In this document: one piece after another, positions 16,507-25,845 of the stretch | How positions within the stretch are numbered: position 1 is the stretch's first letter | How the letters are laid out: each line of letters begins with the position of its first letter | Origin: JBGSON01 sp041739085 | GTDB taxonomy: Bacteria; Patescibacteriota; Gracilibacteria; CAIRYL01 | Assembly (NCBI GenBank): GCA_041739085.1 | Contig: JBGSON010000014.1 | Coordinates: forward strand, 15,174-79,173 | DNA: 64,000 bases | Direction of reading: 5' to 3' | Position numbers and translations under genes: made by a program | The notes under the pieces: model-generated | What the model was told of the DNA's origin: nothing | The model's input: the letters and a program-made list of their open reading frames with translations, nothing else | Databases searched by the model: none

Positions 16507-16974
16507 CTATACACAATTCCCGGTGAAGCTCACGATGACTGTCCTCTCCCTTCCCTGATCGAGTTCAAAAAAGAGGATCCTCTGCCATCTCCCGAGTCTC
16601 ATTTTCCCGTTTTCCACGGGGATCGTTTCCGATGCTGATCCGAGGAGCATCTGCGCAACATGGGAATGGCCGTTGAGACACTCATGGCCCTTGATCGGAC
16701 ACATCGTCTTCGGATCGCGGACGCTCAGATCATTATGAACATATTCCTTTTCCGGGCTGCATAATTCCTCAAAAAGGATTCTCTTCAGATCCTGAAAAAA
16801 TCCTTTCTCTGACTCGTTGATCTTCAGGGCAGTCGTTGTATGAGTGGTGTACACATTGACGAGACCATTGTGCGCGGAATGTCTTTTCAGAAAATCCTCA
16901 ACGCTTTCCGTGAGATCATGGATATCAAAGGGGTCTGCCGTATGAATGGTGATTATTTCAGAAAAAAATTCCAT
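16507..16974 (-). CDS. YjbQ family protein (UPF0047)
   Basis: A 155-residue soluble protein from ATG 16974, preceded by GGAAG at a good distance, one of the few clear Shine-Dalgarno sites in the window. The longer frame to 17112 runs into uppS and is rejected. Family signatures are GLVNVYTTHTTTALKINE, HNDLSVRDP, GHSHVAQMLLGSSE-like HSHVAQMLLGSAS, and LGRWQRILFFELDQGRER. The conserved histidines form a metal-binding site. Some members have low thiamine-phosphate synthase activity, but the true role is unsettled. It is probably co-transcribed with uppS. Confidence 0.85.
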   Translation of the reverse strand: MEFFSEIITIHTADPFDIHDLTESVEDFLKRHSAHNGLVNVYTTHTTTALKINESEKGFFQDLKRILFEELCSPEKEYVHNDLSVRDPKTMCPIKGHECLNGHSHVAQMLLGSASETIPVENGKMRLGRWQRILFFELDQGRERTVIVSFTGNCV

Positions 16975-17005
16975 GCTGTCTTCCTGATTGAGAGATGCTT
17001 GTGAT

Positions 17006-17680
17006 CTACTTTCCTGTTCTCCGGTCACGATTATAGAACCTGTTGAGGATGGATTCCATCTTTTTTTTCGTGAAGTCGGGAAGGTATTCCGGTTCAAAAA
17101 AGAACTCCGCATATGCCGCCTGCCAAAGGCAGAAGTTCGAAAGTCTCATTTCACCTCCGCTCCGGATAATAATGTCGAGGCTGGGGACTTTCAGATTCTC
17201 GAGGAAAGATTTTTCCATTTTTTTTGTATTTTGAAAAGCCGTTTTTTCTATGTGCTCGATCGACTGAAAGATCTCATCATGACTCCCGTAATCAAGACAA
17301 AGATACACGGTGAACTTTCTATTCTTCGAACTCACCGTTTCCAGTTCTTCGATCTTCGTTCGCAGGGATCTCATGATTTTTGTCCTCCTCCCCGCCCATA
17401 CGAGACGGATCCGTTTTTTCATGAATTCATCTCTCCATCCGTCGATCATTTCGTGATAGAGACGAAAAAGAGACTTTAGTTCCAGAGGGCTCCTCTTCCA
17501 GTTCTCCGTTGAGAACGCATAGACAGCGAGAGCATTAATATCATCCCGGTCATAGCAGAACGGGAGAACATGATCACTCACAGCCCGGAATCCGGCTTCA
17601 TGGCCTTTTGCGGGAGACAGTCCTCTCTGCTTTGCCCATCTCCTGTTTCCGTCCGCGATGAATCCGATTTTGAGTTTCAT
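17006..17680 (-). CDS. uppS: Undecaprenyl diphosphate synthase (cis-prenyltransferase)
   Basis: A 224-residue cytosolic/membrane-associated enzyme that condenses IPP units onto FPP to make the C55 lipid carrier for cell-wall and glycan export. It shows the catalytic Asp loop (ADGNRRWAKQRGL), the allylic substrate region FSTENWKRSP, and the C-terminal RSGGEMRLSNFCLWQAAYAE block containing the conserved Arg and Glu. The first residue of the catalytic loop is Ala where Met is usual. Its neighbours yjbQ and ispH follow on the same strand. Confidence 0.93.
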   Translation of the reverse strand: MKLKIGFIADGNRRWAKQRGLSPAKGHEAGFRAVSDHVLPFCYDRDDINALAVYAFSTENWKRSPLELKSLFRLYHEMIDGWRDEFMKKRIRLVWAGRRTKIMRSLRTKIEELETVSSKNRKFTVYLCLDYGSHDEIFQSIEHIEKTAFQNTKKMEKSFLENLKVPSLDIIIRSGGEMRLSNFCLWQAAYAEFFFEPEYLPDFTKKKMESILNRFYNRDRRTGK

Positions 17681-17766
17681 GGAGAAAAAAACATCTCGTT
17701 CAGTATACCCATTCCTTCAAACGAAGTGAATCGTTCAGGAAAGAGAGCGTGACTCGTATCATGGAA

Positions 17767-18813
17767 CTAAACAATAATCACCCGATGACCGTCAGCAACA
17801 TTTCTCGACGGAATGATCTTCGTTCCTCCGACGCCATTAAAATAAATCGCATTGGACGCGTGAGCAAAGTCAGTGATGATCGCGGAGCTTCCTGTGTTCT
17901 CAACAAATGAGAGGCACGCTTCAAGTTTCGGCCTCATGCTGCCGGCTTTCAGCTGGGAGAGGATATCCCTCCCTTCATCGAGTGTGATTTCCGGAATAAT
18001 CGGAGCTTCTTCGCCATGCTTTTCCCACTCCACCGGATCCGCAACTCCCTGAGCGGCAGTGAGGATCGCGAGAAGACTCGCATTAATGACGGTAGCGATG
18101 AGCGCGGTGGTCCGGTCCTTATCGATTACTGCCTCAACGCCGATGAGGCCTTTCTCCGTCTTTATTACCGGAATCCCGCCGCCACCGCCGCAAATCGTGA
18201 GATACCTCAAATGGACGAGATCCTTGATGAGCTCGGCATTGATGACCTCGACGGGGGACGGTGAAGGGACGACCCTCCGGAGGTGCCTCCCCTCTCCTTT
18301 ATCTTTTCCGTTTCCGATTCTTCGGATTACCCACTCGGGATGAAGAGACGTTGCTTCTTCCGCCTCTAAATCTGAATACCAGGGTCCGATTGGCTTCGTG
18401 AATTCATGAAGTTCCGGATCATTTTCGTCCACCCGGACCATACAGAAGAGAGAAGCAATCTTCTGATGCACTGATGATCGGTCTGCAAGAAATCTACGGA
18501 TCTGGCGTTCGAACATATATGCGATCTGTCCTTGAGTTTTTGCTCCGAGGACATCAAGGGGATCTTCTTCCAGCATCTCCTTTCCTGCATTGTTTCTGAG
18601 AGCCTCGAATCCGACCTGCGGTCCGTTTCCGTGGGTGAGGACAAGCTGGTGGATACCGCCATGAAAGAGTTCTGCGGCGAGATCGCATGCCGGGATTGAT
18701 GCTTCCTGCTGGCCGGCGCTGCTCTGGCTTCTCCTGTCTGATCCTTTTACAAGAGCATTTCCTCCGAAGGAAATGACGAGTGGCTCTCTCAGTCCTGAAT
18801 GATGCTTGTTCAT
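17767..18813 (-). CDS. arcC: Carbamate kinase
   Basis: A 348-residue amino acid kinase-fold enzyme that interconverts carbamoyl phosphate + ADP with carbamate (giving NH3 and CO2) + ATP. Seen are SFGGNALVKG at residue 15, LTHGNGPQVGFEAL at ~58, RRVVPSPSPVEV, the ICGGGGGIPVI loop, DKDRTTALIA and AGSMRPKLEA near the C-terminus. Insertions around residue 165 make it slightly longer than the usual ~310. No arginine deiminase or ornithine carbamoyltransferase gene is adjacent, so the carbamoyl-phosphate source is not shown here. Confidence 0.92.
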   Translation of the reverse strand: MNKHHSGLREPLVISFGGNALVKGSDRRSQSSAGQQEASIPACDLAAELFHGGIHQLVLTHGNGPQVGFEALRNNAGKEMLEEDPLDVLGAKTQGQIAYMFERQIRRFLADRSSVHQKIASLFCMVRVDENDPELHEFTKPIGPWYSDLEAEEATSLHPEWVIRRIGNGKDKGEGRHLRRVVPSPSPVEVINAELIKDLVHLRYLTICGGGGGIPVIKTEKGLIGVEAVIDKDRTTALIATVINASLLAILTAAQGVADPVEWEKHGEEAPIIPEITLDEGRDILSQLKAGSMRPKLEACLSFVENTGSSAIITDFAHASNAIYFNGVGGTKIIPSRNVADGHRVIIV

Positions 18814-18883
18814 TATGGATGAATAATTATTAAGGGAACTACTCTATGTGGCCCTCTTCTTGAAGTCAAGGGAGATGAAATAG

Positions 18884-20890
18884 CTACGATTCTCCATTCA
18901 CATCCCAGCTGCTTGTGAATGAGTTCGGAGGCTTTCTTGTCGTTGCCTGCTCAATGACATCGTTCAATGCACCGCTTTCAACCGCTTGGGCAAGCGCATT
19001 GACGACATGAGGTGGAAGATATTTGCATTTCCTTATCTGAAATTCAAAAATCACTCGTGCTTGTCGCAGGGTTTCTGATGCGAGGAGGAAAATATGGAAT
19101 TCGCTTTTCTTCATAAATTTTTTCAATGCCGACTCAAGAGACTTGAGAAACAGGGAGTGGTTACCGATCCCTTTCCTTTCATCATATTGGTATTCATCAC
19201 ATGCCTTTCGGAGACCTTCCATAAAACTCCCAATTCTTTGTACCATTTCCTGATCCGTATCACTGATCGCCGGAAATATCGTCGCATTGCAGTAAGCACT
19301 GATCTTTGAATATAATGCCCTCCTGTCGAATTCATGAAGCGCCTTCTCCGGAGTCCAGTCCTGCTCAGAGATCCTCTTCATTTCTTTGAGTGCCACACTT
19401 ACGATGAGTTCCCGAGCGTGTGGCTCAGTATATGGTCTGTCCGCTGCGATTATTGCTTCGAATTTGTCAGCAACCGCAATGATCTGATATTCAACAGGAA
19501 ATTCAGTGAGGCTCCGTCCTTTTGGATAACCTGATCCGTCCACGTGTTCGTGATGGGCAAGCGCGGCGGAATCACTTTGAGATCCATCCTTGATCGACTG
19601 GAGGATCTCATGCCCGAAGACTGTATGACGCTGCATAGTTGCAAATTCCGCATCTGTGAGCGGTCCTCTCTTCTTCAGTATCCGATCATCAATGACGACC
19701 TTTCCGGCATCATGAGTCAGCCCCTGAAAATAAATATCCTCCTCTTTCGCTTTGCGTTCCCGCTCACTCATTCCAATGAATAATCCGAGGACACCCGCAA
19801 TAGCGACCGCTATCTTCCCCACCCTGGGACTATGCCCCATCGTTGTCGTATCCTTGAGTCCAAAAATCGTCTCCAGCATTTTTACCGTCAGGTCATGTCG
19901 CTCTCTCTGTCCTCTCTTCTCCTCGAGAAGGTCGATGACGACAATAGCGAGTTCTCTCATAAATGCCGCTTCTTCATCCGAAATCGGTCTTTTCTCCAAA
20001 GTATTATCTACTGCGATGAATTCCCTTCGAAGTCCGGAACTGACATCCGAAACATAGTCATATCCTATGTCATCCATTCCTTCCTGAAAAACGGGTTTTT
20101 CTTCCAGGTCTACAGGTTTCAATGTCGCTTCATCGTCTTCATAGATCATGGTCTCTTCATCCCAGATGACCGCAAGAAGTCCATAGTAGGCAGAAGTATT
20201 TTCGATTGGGTTTTCGATATTTCCCTTTTGAATGATTGATACAGAAGCAATGGCCTTTCCCCGCAATTTATTTTCAACACAAACGCCCGAAATCATTTTT
20301 CCCTTCTGGTGAATCGAAACGATTTCTCCGTGCTGGACATCGGATAACGTGGAAAGCGGAGCTCCTCTCCTGCTATAAATATCATAAGATCCCGGCCGGA
20401 AAAAATCGCACGCTATCTTTTCTCCTTTCGCAGGATATATTCCCTTTCCTGCCCCATGGATGTCCAGTGCAGCTCCAGCGGTGAGAATGATCCTCGACAG
20501 ACCCGATTCGACTTCCTCCTGCTTCTCAACTTCTTCATAGTAGGTGACGATATCTCCTCCGATCCTCTTTGCAATAAGTTCGAGGATTTTTTGAAGAATG
20601 ACATCCGGATCGTTTTCGATGATATCCCGGAGAAGCTGAACCGTGTCTCCGAGCATGCTTGTTTTCATGAGGGATTCAGCATCCCTTTGTTGAAGAGCGG
20701 AAAAGAGCCGGGCATGTGTCTCATCCATTTCAAAGACTATTCCCAGTACCTCTTGAGCAGCATTATGCAATGCATCTCTCATTCGTTCTGGCGAAATCTC
20801 TTCTTGTCCCTCAGTTGTTTTGAGACTCATCCGTTCCAGGATGCCTGCAATCTCCTTTGCCTTTGGATGTGGTGATTCAATTTTCGTCAC
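18884..20890 (-). CDS. HD-GYP domain protein, probable cyclic-di-GMP phosphodiesterase
   Basis: A 668-residue protein from GTG 20890. Residues ~80-330 contain a GAF-like sensory region with no membrane segment. The HD-GYP domain covers ~345-530: HSPRVGKIA, LTHDAGK (the HD metal pair), KKRGPLTDAEFATMQRHT, HHEHVDGSGYP (the GYP hallmark) and AVADKFEAI. Such domains hydrolyse c-di-GMP. The last ~130 residues are helical and unrecognised. GYP sits in the context DGSGYPKG, as in active enzymes. Regulatory input is unknown. No GGDEF cyclase is in the window, so the signal could come from elsewhere or the substrate may differ. Confidence 0.88.
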   Translation of the reverse strand: MTKIESPHPKAKEIAGILERMSLKTTEGQEEISPERMRDALHNAAQEVLGIVFEMDETHARLFSALQQRDAESLMKTSMLGDTVQLLRDIIENDPDVILQKILELIAKRIGGDIVTYYEEVEKQEEVESGLSRIILTAGAALDIHGAGKGIYPAKGEKIACDFFRPGSYDIYSRRGAPLSTLSDVQHGEIVSIHQKGKMISGVCVENKLRGKAIASVSIIQKGNIENPIENTSAYYGLLAVIWDEETMIYEDDEATLKPVDLEEKPVFQEGMDDIGYDYVSDVSSGLRREFIAVDNTLEKRPISDEEAAFMRELAIVVIDLLEEKRGQRERHDLTVKMLETIFGLKDTTTMGHSPRVGKIAVAIAGVLGLFIGMSERERKAKEEDIYFQGLTHDAGKVVIDDRILKKRGPLTDAEFATMQRHTVFGHEILQSIKDGSQSDSAALAHHEHVDGSGYPKGRSLTEFPVEYQIIAVADKFEAIIAADRPYTEPHARELIVSVALKEMKRISEQDWTPEKALHEFDRRALYSKISAYCNATIFPAISDTDQEMVQRIGSFMEGLRKACDEYQYDERKGIGNHSLFLKSLESALKKFMKKSEFHIFLLASETLRQARVIFEFQIRKCKYLPPHVVNALAQAVESGALNDVIEQATTRKPPNSFTSSWDVNGES

Positions 20891-20928
20891 ATCATTGCGA
20901 TACCGTTTTGTGGTGGAATTCAGAGTCC

Positions 20929-20958
20929 ACTATAGAAGAGAATTTTTTTTATTGGCAA
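20929..20958 (-). promoter_or_regulatory. Promoter of the HD-GYP gene
   Basis: Minus-strand TTGCCA (20953-20958), an 18-nt spacer and TATAGT (20929-20934), about 40 bp before the GTG start. Confidence 0.45.
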
Positions 20959-21044
20959 TCATAATACTGCAGTTCGGTCAAGTTCTTGAAATGCGGTGGA
21001 AATATCGTGATGATGTATCTTGAAAAATTGCATTTCTCTTCATC

Positions 21045-21725
21045 ATGAAAATCCCTGAAGTCACGGCAAATGAAATGCGTGAAATCGACCGGAGAGCGAT
21101 CGAGGAATACAACATCCCTGCACTCTCACTTATGGAGAATGCCGGACAACGTTCTGCAGAGTTCATCATACGCCACTATCCGCAGTCGGAGCGTATCACC
21201 ATCCTCGCCGGAAAAGGGAATAACGGAGGCGATGGTCTCGTTGCAGCACTCTCTCTTCAGAAATCGGGAAAAACAGTGGAGATCGTCCTTGCTGATGATA
21301 AGCTGAAAGGCATTCCCCTTCTCCAGCTCCAGCGAGTAGAAGAGTTAAAAATCCCCGTTCTCCATTCCTTCCGCCAGAAGCCTGATATCATCATCGATGC
21401 TCTTCTCGGGTATAGTTCCCGCGGCATTCCACGGGGACGGATCGGAGAACTCATCACGGAATCGAAAAAATATCCGGCGGAAATAATTTCTCTCGATATT
21501 CCGTCAGGATTCGATCTCGACACGGGTACATTTTACTCGCCAAGTTTTCAGGGAGCGGTTGTTCTCACTTTTGGTCTCCCCAAAAAATATATGACGGGGA
21601 ATCCGGGGATCAAAAAACTCTATCTCATCGATATCGGTTTTCCGCAACCCATTTTTCAGTCCTTTGGGATTCAGTATCCGGAAGATATTTTCGCGCGGGG
21701 GTCTTTTAATGCGGAAATCTTTTGA
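21045..21725 (+). CDS. nnrE: NAD(P)H-hydrate epimerase (YjeF N-terminal type)
   Basis: A 226-residue enzyme that epimerises damaged NAD(P)H hydrates so they can be repaired. Seen are VTANEMREIDRRAIE at residue 6, SLMENAGQRSAEFI, the GKGNNGGDGLVAA loop, IIDALLGYSSRG, and ISLDIPSGFDLDTG. It lacks the C-terminal ADP-dependent dehydratase domain (NnrD) that is often fused, so this is the stand-alone epimerase form. The last codons overlap the promoter of the next gene. Confidence 0.92.
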   Translation: MKIPEVTANEMREIDRRAIEEYNIPALSLMENAGQRSAEFIIRHYPQSERITILAGKGNNGGDGLVAALSLQKSGKTVEIVLADDKLKGIPLLQLQRVEELKIPVLHSFRQKPDIIIDALLGYSSRGIPRGRIGELITESKKYPAEIISLDIPSGFDLDTGTFYSPSFQGAVVLTFGLPKKYMTGNPGIKKLYLIDIGFPQPIFQSFGIQYPEDIFARGSFNAEIF

Positions 21726-21750
21726 GCGGAAAAACTGAAAAGGATATAAT
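21722..21750 (+). promoter_or_regulatory. Strong sigma-70-like promoter upstream of the Cys/His-knuckle protein
   Basis: TTGAGC (21722-21727), a 17-nt spacer and a consensus TATAAT (21745-21750). It would produce a leader of ~200 nt (about 21757-21960) before the ATG at 21961. The leader holds a small GTTTCCC/GGAAAC hairpin (about 21867-21880), but I recognise no riboswitch. Confidence 0.6.
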
Positions 21751-21960
21751 GAGTATAGACTCTGCACTGATCGTTACCTCCTTGTCAGTTAACTTCTCTA
21801 CAACTATTTCTGAGGGGGAAACAGGTCTTTGGGCACGCTGATGCGTTCTCTCGTCCTTCCCCACTTTGTTTCCCAGGGAAACAATTGCAAGGGACGAACG
21901 ACAGGGGCGGAGTTTTCCCTTAAAGACTTTCTCCAGATACACTCTTTCATTCACGACACA

Positions 21961-22986
21961 ATGGAATATGGGGAGCATCAAAACGATGAGAAAAACATCC
22001 ATCAGCCGAAATCTTCGACCGGGATCACCGCTTTCTGCCATAAGCACAACCGTCCCTATGACCCTGAATCCTCTGATGGATGCGTCCTCTGCACATCGAG
22101 CCATCTCTTCTCGAAGCACGAACGCTGCCACAGTATTCTTCCGAGGTTCTTTCTTCCCGTGCTGATTTTGCTCTTCTTCTTCGGGGCCGGGTATGTTCTC
22201 GTCTCATTTTATCTGAATACCTCAACGCCACCGTCTCCGATAAGCGAAAAAATCGATCCCGAGACGGAGAAAGACCTCATCCTTCAGATCGAAGACATCC
22301 TGTATGATGAACCTTCCATCGCGTTCGAAAGAGGAGCTCAGCTCGAAGCGATTACTACTGAACTGGCAGGAGATGTGCGCTCGTATGATTCTGATTTCTC
22401 CATGAAAGAAAGGACAGAGGCATTTTTCTCCTATTCTTCTCTCATTGGATCGATGCTGGAAGTCGGATATGGAGGGATCGATATCGAAACAGCGAGAAGA
22501 GAATGGGAGAAACTGAGGGATTCGGTCTTCACGGAGGCGGAATGGTTCCGGTCTTCTTCCCCGCTCAGTGCAGGGGACGATAGAGAAGTCCCCCTCGCGT
22601 CCGACGCAGAGGCGAATTCTGTCTCGATCGAATCGTTTGATTACACGATCCGCCGTCTCGAATCACTCCTGGCACTGGGAAAGGAAACCGGACTCAGTTA
22701 CGATGCTGAAAATGACACAGGCGGATGGGATGCCTTCCGGGATGACTGGGATAGCGAGATTGAGGAACTCCGAAGGATCTTTCCCGATGCTCCTCTTTCA
22801 AATGATGATGAGCAGATCATGAAGTCATACATTTTTCTTACGAACGCCCTCCTGGAACTTTCATCGTTCTCCTCCTCAGTGAGCGGAGAAATCATCCCCG
22901 ACGTGCATGAGAGAGAGGCTCATCTCGATCTGGCCGGGGATCACATTAAAAAAGCCCGTGAACATCTCATGCTGCTTTCTAAGTAG
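21961..22986 (+). CDS. Single-pass membrane protein with an N-terminal Cys/His knuckle
   Basis: The product has 341 residues from ATG 21961; an earlier ATG at 21829 lies in a non-coding-looking leader. Residues ~20-40 read FCHKHNRPYDPESSDGCVLC, a likely metal-binding knuckle. One transmembrane helix (FFLPVLILLFFFGAGYVLV) follows near residue 65, and the remaining ~250 residues are acidic, helical and probably extracytoplasmic. No enzyme motif is recognised. The hydrophilic part is rich in E, D and S. Function unknown. Confidence 0.7.
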   Translation: MEYGEHQNDEKNIHQPKSSTGITAFCHKHNRPYDPESSDGCVLCTSSHLFSKHERCHSILPRFFLPVLILLFFFGAGYVLVSFYLNTSTPPSPISEKIDPETEKDLILQIEDILYDEPSIAFERGAQLEAITTELAGDVRSYDSDFSMKERTEAFFSYSSLIGSMLEVGYGGIDIETARREWEKLRDSVFTEAEWFRSSSPLSAGDDREVPLASDAEANSVSIESFDYTIRRLESLLALGKETGLSYDAENDTGGWDAFRDDWDSEIEELRRIFPDAPLSNDDEQIMKSYIFLTNALLELSSFSSSVSGEIIPDVHEREAHLDLAGDHIKKAREHLMLLSK

Positions 22987-23057
22987 CGTCATTCATCCCT
23001 CATCCATTGCGGAATGAGAGGAAACCGTTACAATGAAGACTCTTCTCTCCCCCCTCC

Positions 23058-23645
23058 ATGACTCTGAATGAAGAATCCGCGTTTCAAGGCTCTGAAGGAG
23101 AACTCATCCTCTACAAGGAATTCCTTTCTCATTCCCTCGATTTCAAATCCACGATCCTCAAGAAAAACAAATCAGAGGAATATTGTATATATGTCTATGC
23201 ATGGAGAAGTGGTGCGACGTCGGATGAACACTCCGATTCCTTTTGGGAACGGATATATGGACCGATCAGTCTCGAGAATGCTGAAATGTCGCAAAAAATA
23301 GCACTCGAACAGCTTCGGATCTTTTCCGGGGAACTCATCGATGGAAGAAAAACCGCAAAAGACATCGAGAGACTGCGAGAGATTTCCGGGGATGAGAATG
23401 CCGAATATCTCGCTCCGCTCTCATTCCCTGTGAAACAATATGTGCAGGGGAAAACGGGAGAGGAAAAAATCCCTGTTTCGGCGACAACGCTCGTGATCGC
23501 GAATGACCTCTTCTACATAGAGCACGGGAAAAATTGGTCGATCGGGACTCAGGATGACGAGAAGACGATTCACTGCTTCAGGTCCTATTCCTCTCTTGAA
23601 GAGGCGATTCATGATGTTCATAAAGCGGACTGCAGTTGTTCATAG
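23058..23645 (+). CDS. Hypothetical cytosolic protein
   Basis: The product has 195 residues with no membrane segment or signal peptide. It is acidic and begins MTLNEESAFQGSEGELI, with a Trp/Tyr-rich core (EEYCIYVYAWRSG, DSFWERIYGP) and a C-terminal DCSCS. No family is recognised. Reading-frame length and local base use support it as a gene; it sits 71 bp after the membrane protein on the same strand and may be co-transcribed. Confidence 0.6.
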   Translation: MTLNEESAFQGSEGELILYKEFLSHSLDFKSTILKKNKSEEYCIYVYAWRSGATSDEHSDSFWERIYGPISLENAEMSQKIALEQLRIFSGELIDGRKTAKDIERLREISGDENAEYLAPLSFPVKQYVQGKTGEEKIPVSATTLVIANDLFYIEHGKNWSIGTQDDEKTIHCFRSYSSLEEAIHDVHKADCSCS

Positions 23646-23819
23646 GCTCCCGTTAATGATTCAGAGAGAATCAGCAATTTTTATTGGTGGATATGACTCC
23701 GGAAGGCTTTTCTGAACCCACAACATTGTGGTTGAGGATTGTTCGGTGATGACAGACGCCGAGATGATTATTCTCCCCAAATCAAAAGAGATGAGATATG
23801 ATGAAGAAAATATGGATTT

Positions 23820-25178
23820 ATGGAGCAGACTGCTATTTCCATCGTCAAAACCCTGAAGAAAGCCGGACACACTGCGTATTTTGCCGGAGGATACGTCCGC
23901 GACATTCTTCTCGATCATGAACCTGATGACATTGATATCGCCACGAACGCGCGTCCTGAGGAGATCGAAAAGCTCTTTCGGAAAACATATTCCATCGGAA
24001 AGCATTTCGGCGTCATCCTCGTCGAGGAAAACGGCCATCATTTCGAGATCGCGACCTTCCGGAGCGATTCGGGATATTCCGATGGAAGGAGGCCGAACGC
24101 AGTCCTTTTCACCACTGCCGAAGAAGATGCACTCCGGAGGGATTTTACGATCAACGGGATGTTTTTTGATCCCATCTCCCGCAAGATCCACGACTATGTC
24201 GGAGGTGAAAAAGATCTCCAGATGAAAACACTCCGCTTCATCAGAGACCCGGATGAAAGGATCAACGAGGACCACCTGAGAATACTACGCGCAGTGCGCT
24301 TTAAGAACCGATTCGGATTCACCTATGACAAAAAGAGCGAAGCCGCTCTCAAAAAGAATGCCGGCCTTATTTCACGGGTATCTGTGGAAAGGATCCAGGA
24401 TGAACTCACGAAAATGCTTGTGAGGCCAACGAGAAAAAATTCCTTCGAGGACCTTTTCCATTTCCAGATCCTCCATGTCATCCTCCCGGAACTCCTGGAA
24501 CTGAAGAACATCCCCCAGCCGGAAAATTTTCACGCCGAGGGCGATGCCTTTATCCATACGATGCTCGTGATCCAAGAGCTCCCCGAAAAACCGAGTCCCG
24601 AGCTCGCATGGGCCGGTCTCTTCCATGACCTCGGGAAAGCGGAAACCCTTACCTTTGAGGGGAGCCGCATCCGCTTCCCCTATCACGCGGAAGCCGGAGA
24701 AAAAATCGCGAAAAAAATATTGAAACGACTGAAATTCAGCAAAACATCCGAGTGGCATATTCTCTGGCTCATTAAATATCACCATCTCTTTGATGAATGG
24801 GAACAGATGAAATGGCATACGAAAATCCGGTATTTTGACAATCCGTTCTTCGACGACCTCATCCATCTCCATCGCGCAGATCTCTTCGGGTGCATCCCCC
24901 TCATCCCGGATTACCACAAACTCGGGGAAGAAAAACTGAAGACCATCACCGAAGAATATGAGCGCGCCCATTTTATGAACCTCCTCCCTTCGGCCATGCC
25001 GGAACACCTGAGCGGGAATGAGATAATGGAAATCCTTTCCCTCTCTCCCGGATGGCAAGTCGGCGAAGTGAAGAAAAATCTCCGCGACGCGCAGCTCATG
25101 GGAGAGGTGAAAACGAAGAAAGGAGCGATCGCGTGGGTGAAGAGGAAATACAGGAAGAATGAGGAAGTCGGGAAGTAA
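23820..25178 (+). CDS. cca: CCA tRNA nucleotidyltransferase with HD domain
   Basis: A 452-residue enzyme that adds or repairs the 3' CCA end of tRNAs. The polymerase-beta head has GGYVRDILL at residue 22 and the catalytic acidic pair in DDIDIATNARPEE. RRDFTINGMFFDP and RFIRDPDERINEDHLRILRA complete the class II signature. A C-terminal HD domain (WAGLFHDLGKAETL, EWHILWLIKYHH) may give phosphohydrolase activity. The one tRNA seen in this window already encodes its CCA, so repair may be a main role for that tRNA. Confidence 0.95.
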   Translation: MEQTAISIVKTLKKAGHTAYFAGGYVRDILLDHEPDDIDIATNARPEEIEKLFRKTYSIGKHFGVILVEENGHHFEIATFRSDSGYSDGRRPNAVLFTTAEEDALRRDFTINGMFFDPISRKIHDYVGGEKDLQMKTLRFIRDPDERINEDHLRILRAVRFKNRFGFTYDKKSEAALKKNAGLISRVSVERIQDELTKMLVRPTRKNSFEDLFHFQILHVILPELLELKNIPQPENFHAEGDAFIHTMLVIQELPEKPSPELAWAGLFHDLGKAETLTFEGSRIRFPYHAEAGEKIAKKILKRLKFSKTSEWHILWLIKYHHLFDEWEQMKWHTKIRYFDNPFFDDLIHLHRADLFGCIPLIPDYHKLGEEKLKTITEEYERAHFMNLLPSAMPEHLSGNEIMEILSLSPGWQVGEVKKNLRDAQLMGEVKTKKGAIAWVKRKYRKNEEVGK

Positions 25179-25206
25179 GAAGTAGGGATTACGCAACCCC
25201 TACTTC
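25179..25206 (+). terminator. Hairpin after cca, possible terminator
   Basis: GAAGTAGGG (25179-25187) pairs with CCCTACTTC (25198-25206) immediately after the cca stop. There is no good T-run, so termination is uncertain. Confidence 0.35.
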
Positions 25207-25240
25207 CTAATTCCTATTTCCCAATTCCTACTTCCTCATT
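25199..25240. repeat. 14-bp degenerate tandem repeat (three units)
   Basis: CCTACTTCCTAATT, CCTATTTCCCAATT and CCTACTTCCTCATT stand head to tail, followed by further pyrimidine-rich sequence to about 25265. It lies between cca and infB. Confidence 0.6.
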
Positions 25241-25325
25241 CTTCCTTCTCCTCCCTCCCCTTCTTCTAGAAAAACATTTTTCCGGGAAACGCACTTCTCT
25301 TCCGTGCTCCTCCCTGGCTTTTCTC

Positions 25326-25354
25326 TTGCCCCGTGAGCTGAAAACGGGTACAGT
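25326..25354 (+). promoter_or_regulatory. Promoter of the infB locus
   Basis: TTGCCC (25326-25331), a 17-nt spacer and TACAGT (25349-25354), giving a leader of about 20 nt before ATG 25381. Confidence 0.5.
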
Positions 25355-25380
25355 TTCAATACGTTAAACGCGATGGACGA

Positions 25381-25842
25381 ATGGCAGTGATGATCAGAAT
25401 GGCGCAAGTGGCAAAACACTTGGGAATAAGTTCCCAAGATTTAAGAAAGCTTCTCCTCGAGGTGAATCTTGGCGTGAAAGCGACTGATCGCGAGGTCGAC
25501 GAAAATCTTGCCGCAGGAATCGTCCGTTTCGCATCACGCCGTCTCAAGATCAAATGCGATCCCCTCATCAAGTATGATGAAAAAGTAGTTGATGATGAGG
25601 AGACAGCAGGACCGCAAGAAGAGGGAGAGGAAAAAGAAAAAAAACTCTCTTCTGCGCTCAATCAGCTCCATGATATTGCAGAAAAATCAAAAAAGGACAT
25701 TGTAAGAAAACGGGAGGAAGACCGGATCCGCATAGAAAAAGAAAAGAAGGACAAGGAAATCGAGGAAGAGAAATCGAAGAAAAAACTTTCGATACTGAGA
25801 AAGATCGAGATATCTCCTGAAGCCGCGGCAGCAGCAAAGTAA
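25381..25842 (+). CDS. infB: IF-2 N-terminal region, separated from the core by an in-frame TAA
   Basis: The product has 153 residues. Residues ~7-60 (MAQVAKHLGISSQDLRKLLL, then GIVRFASRRLK) resemble the small helical IF2_N domain. The rest is a highly charged K/E linker like that of long IF-2 proteins. Its stop TAA (25840-25842) is in the same frame as the next open frame, with just one codon (AAA) and then ATG 25846. The region is therefore best seen as the 5' part of infB after a single nonsense change in a lysine-rich linker. It could also be a natural split translated by reinitiation. A second possible start is ATG 25399. Confidence 0.7.
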   Translation: MAVMIRMAQVAKHLGISSQDLRKLLLEVNLGVKATDREVDENLAAGIVRFASRRLKIKCDPLIKYDEKVVDDEETAGPQEEGEEKEKKLSSALNQLHDIAEKSKKDIVRKREEDRIRIEKEKKDKEIEEEKSKKKLSILRKIEISPEAAAAAK

Positions 25843-25845
25843 AAA

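Noticed and set aside
21751..21960. Riboswitch in the long leader
   Set aside because: No conserved core of TPP, FMN, SAM or cobalamin riboswitches could be recognised.
24372..25196. A 274-codon minus-strand open frame
   Set aside because: It is antisense to cca, whose motifs are unambiguous.
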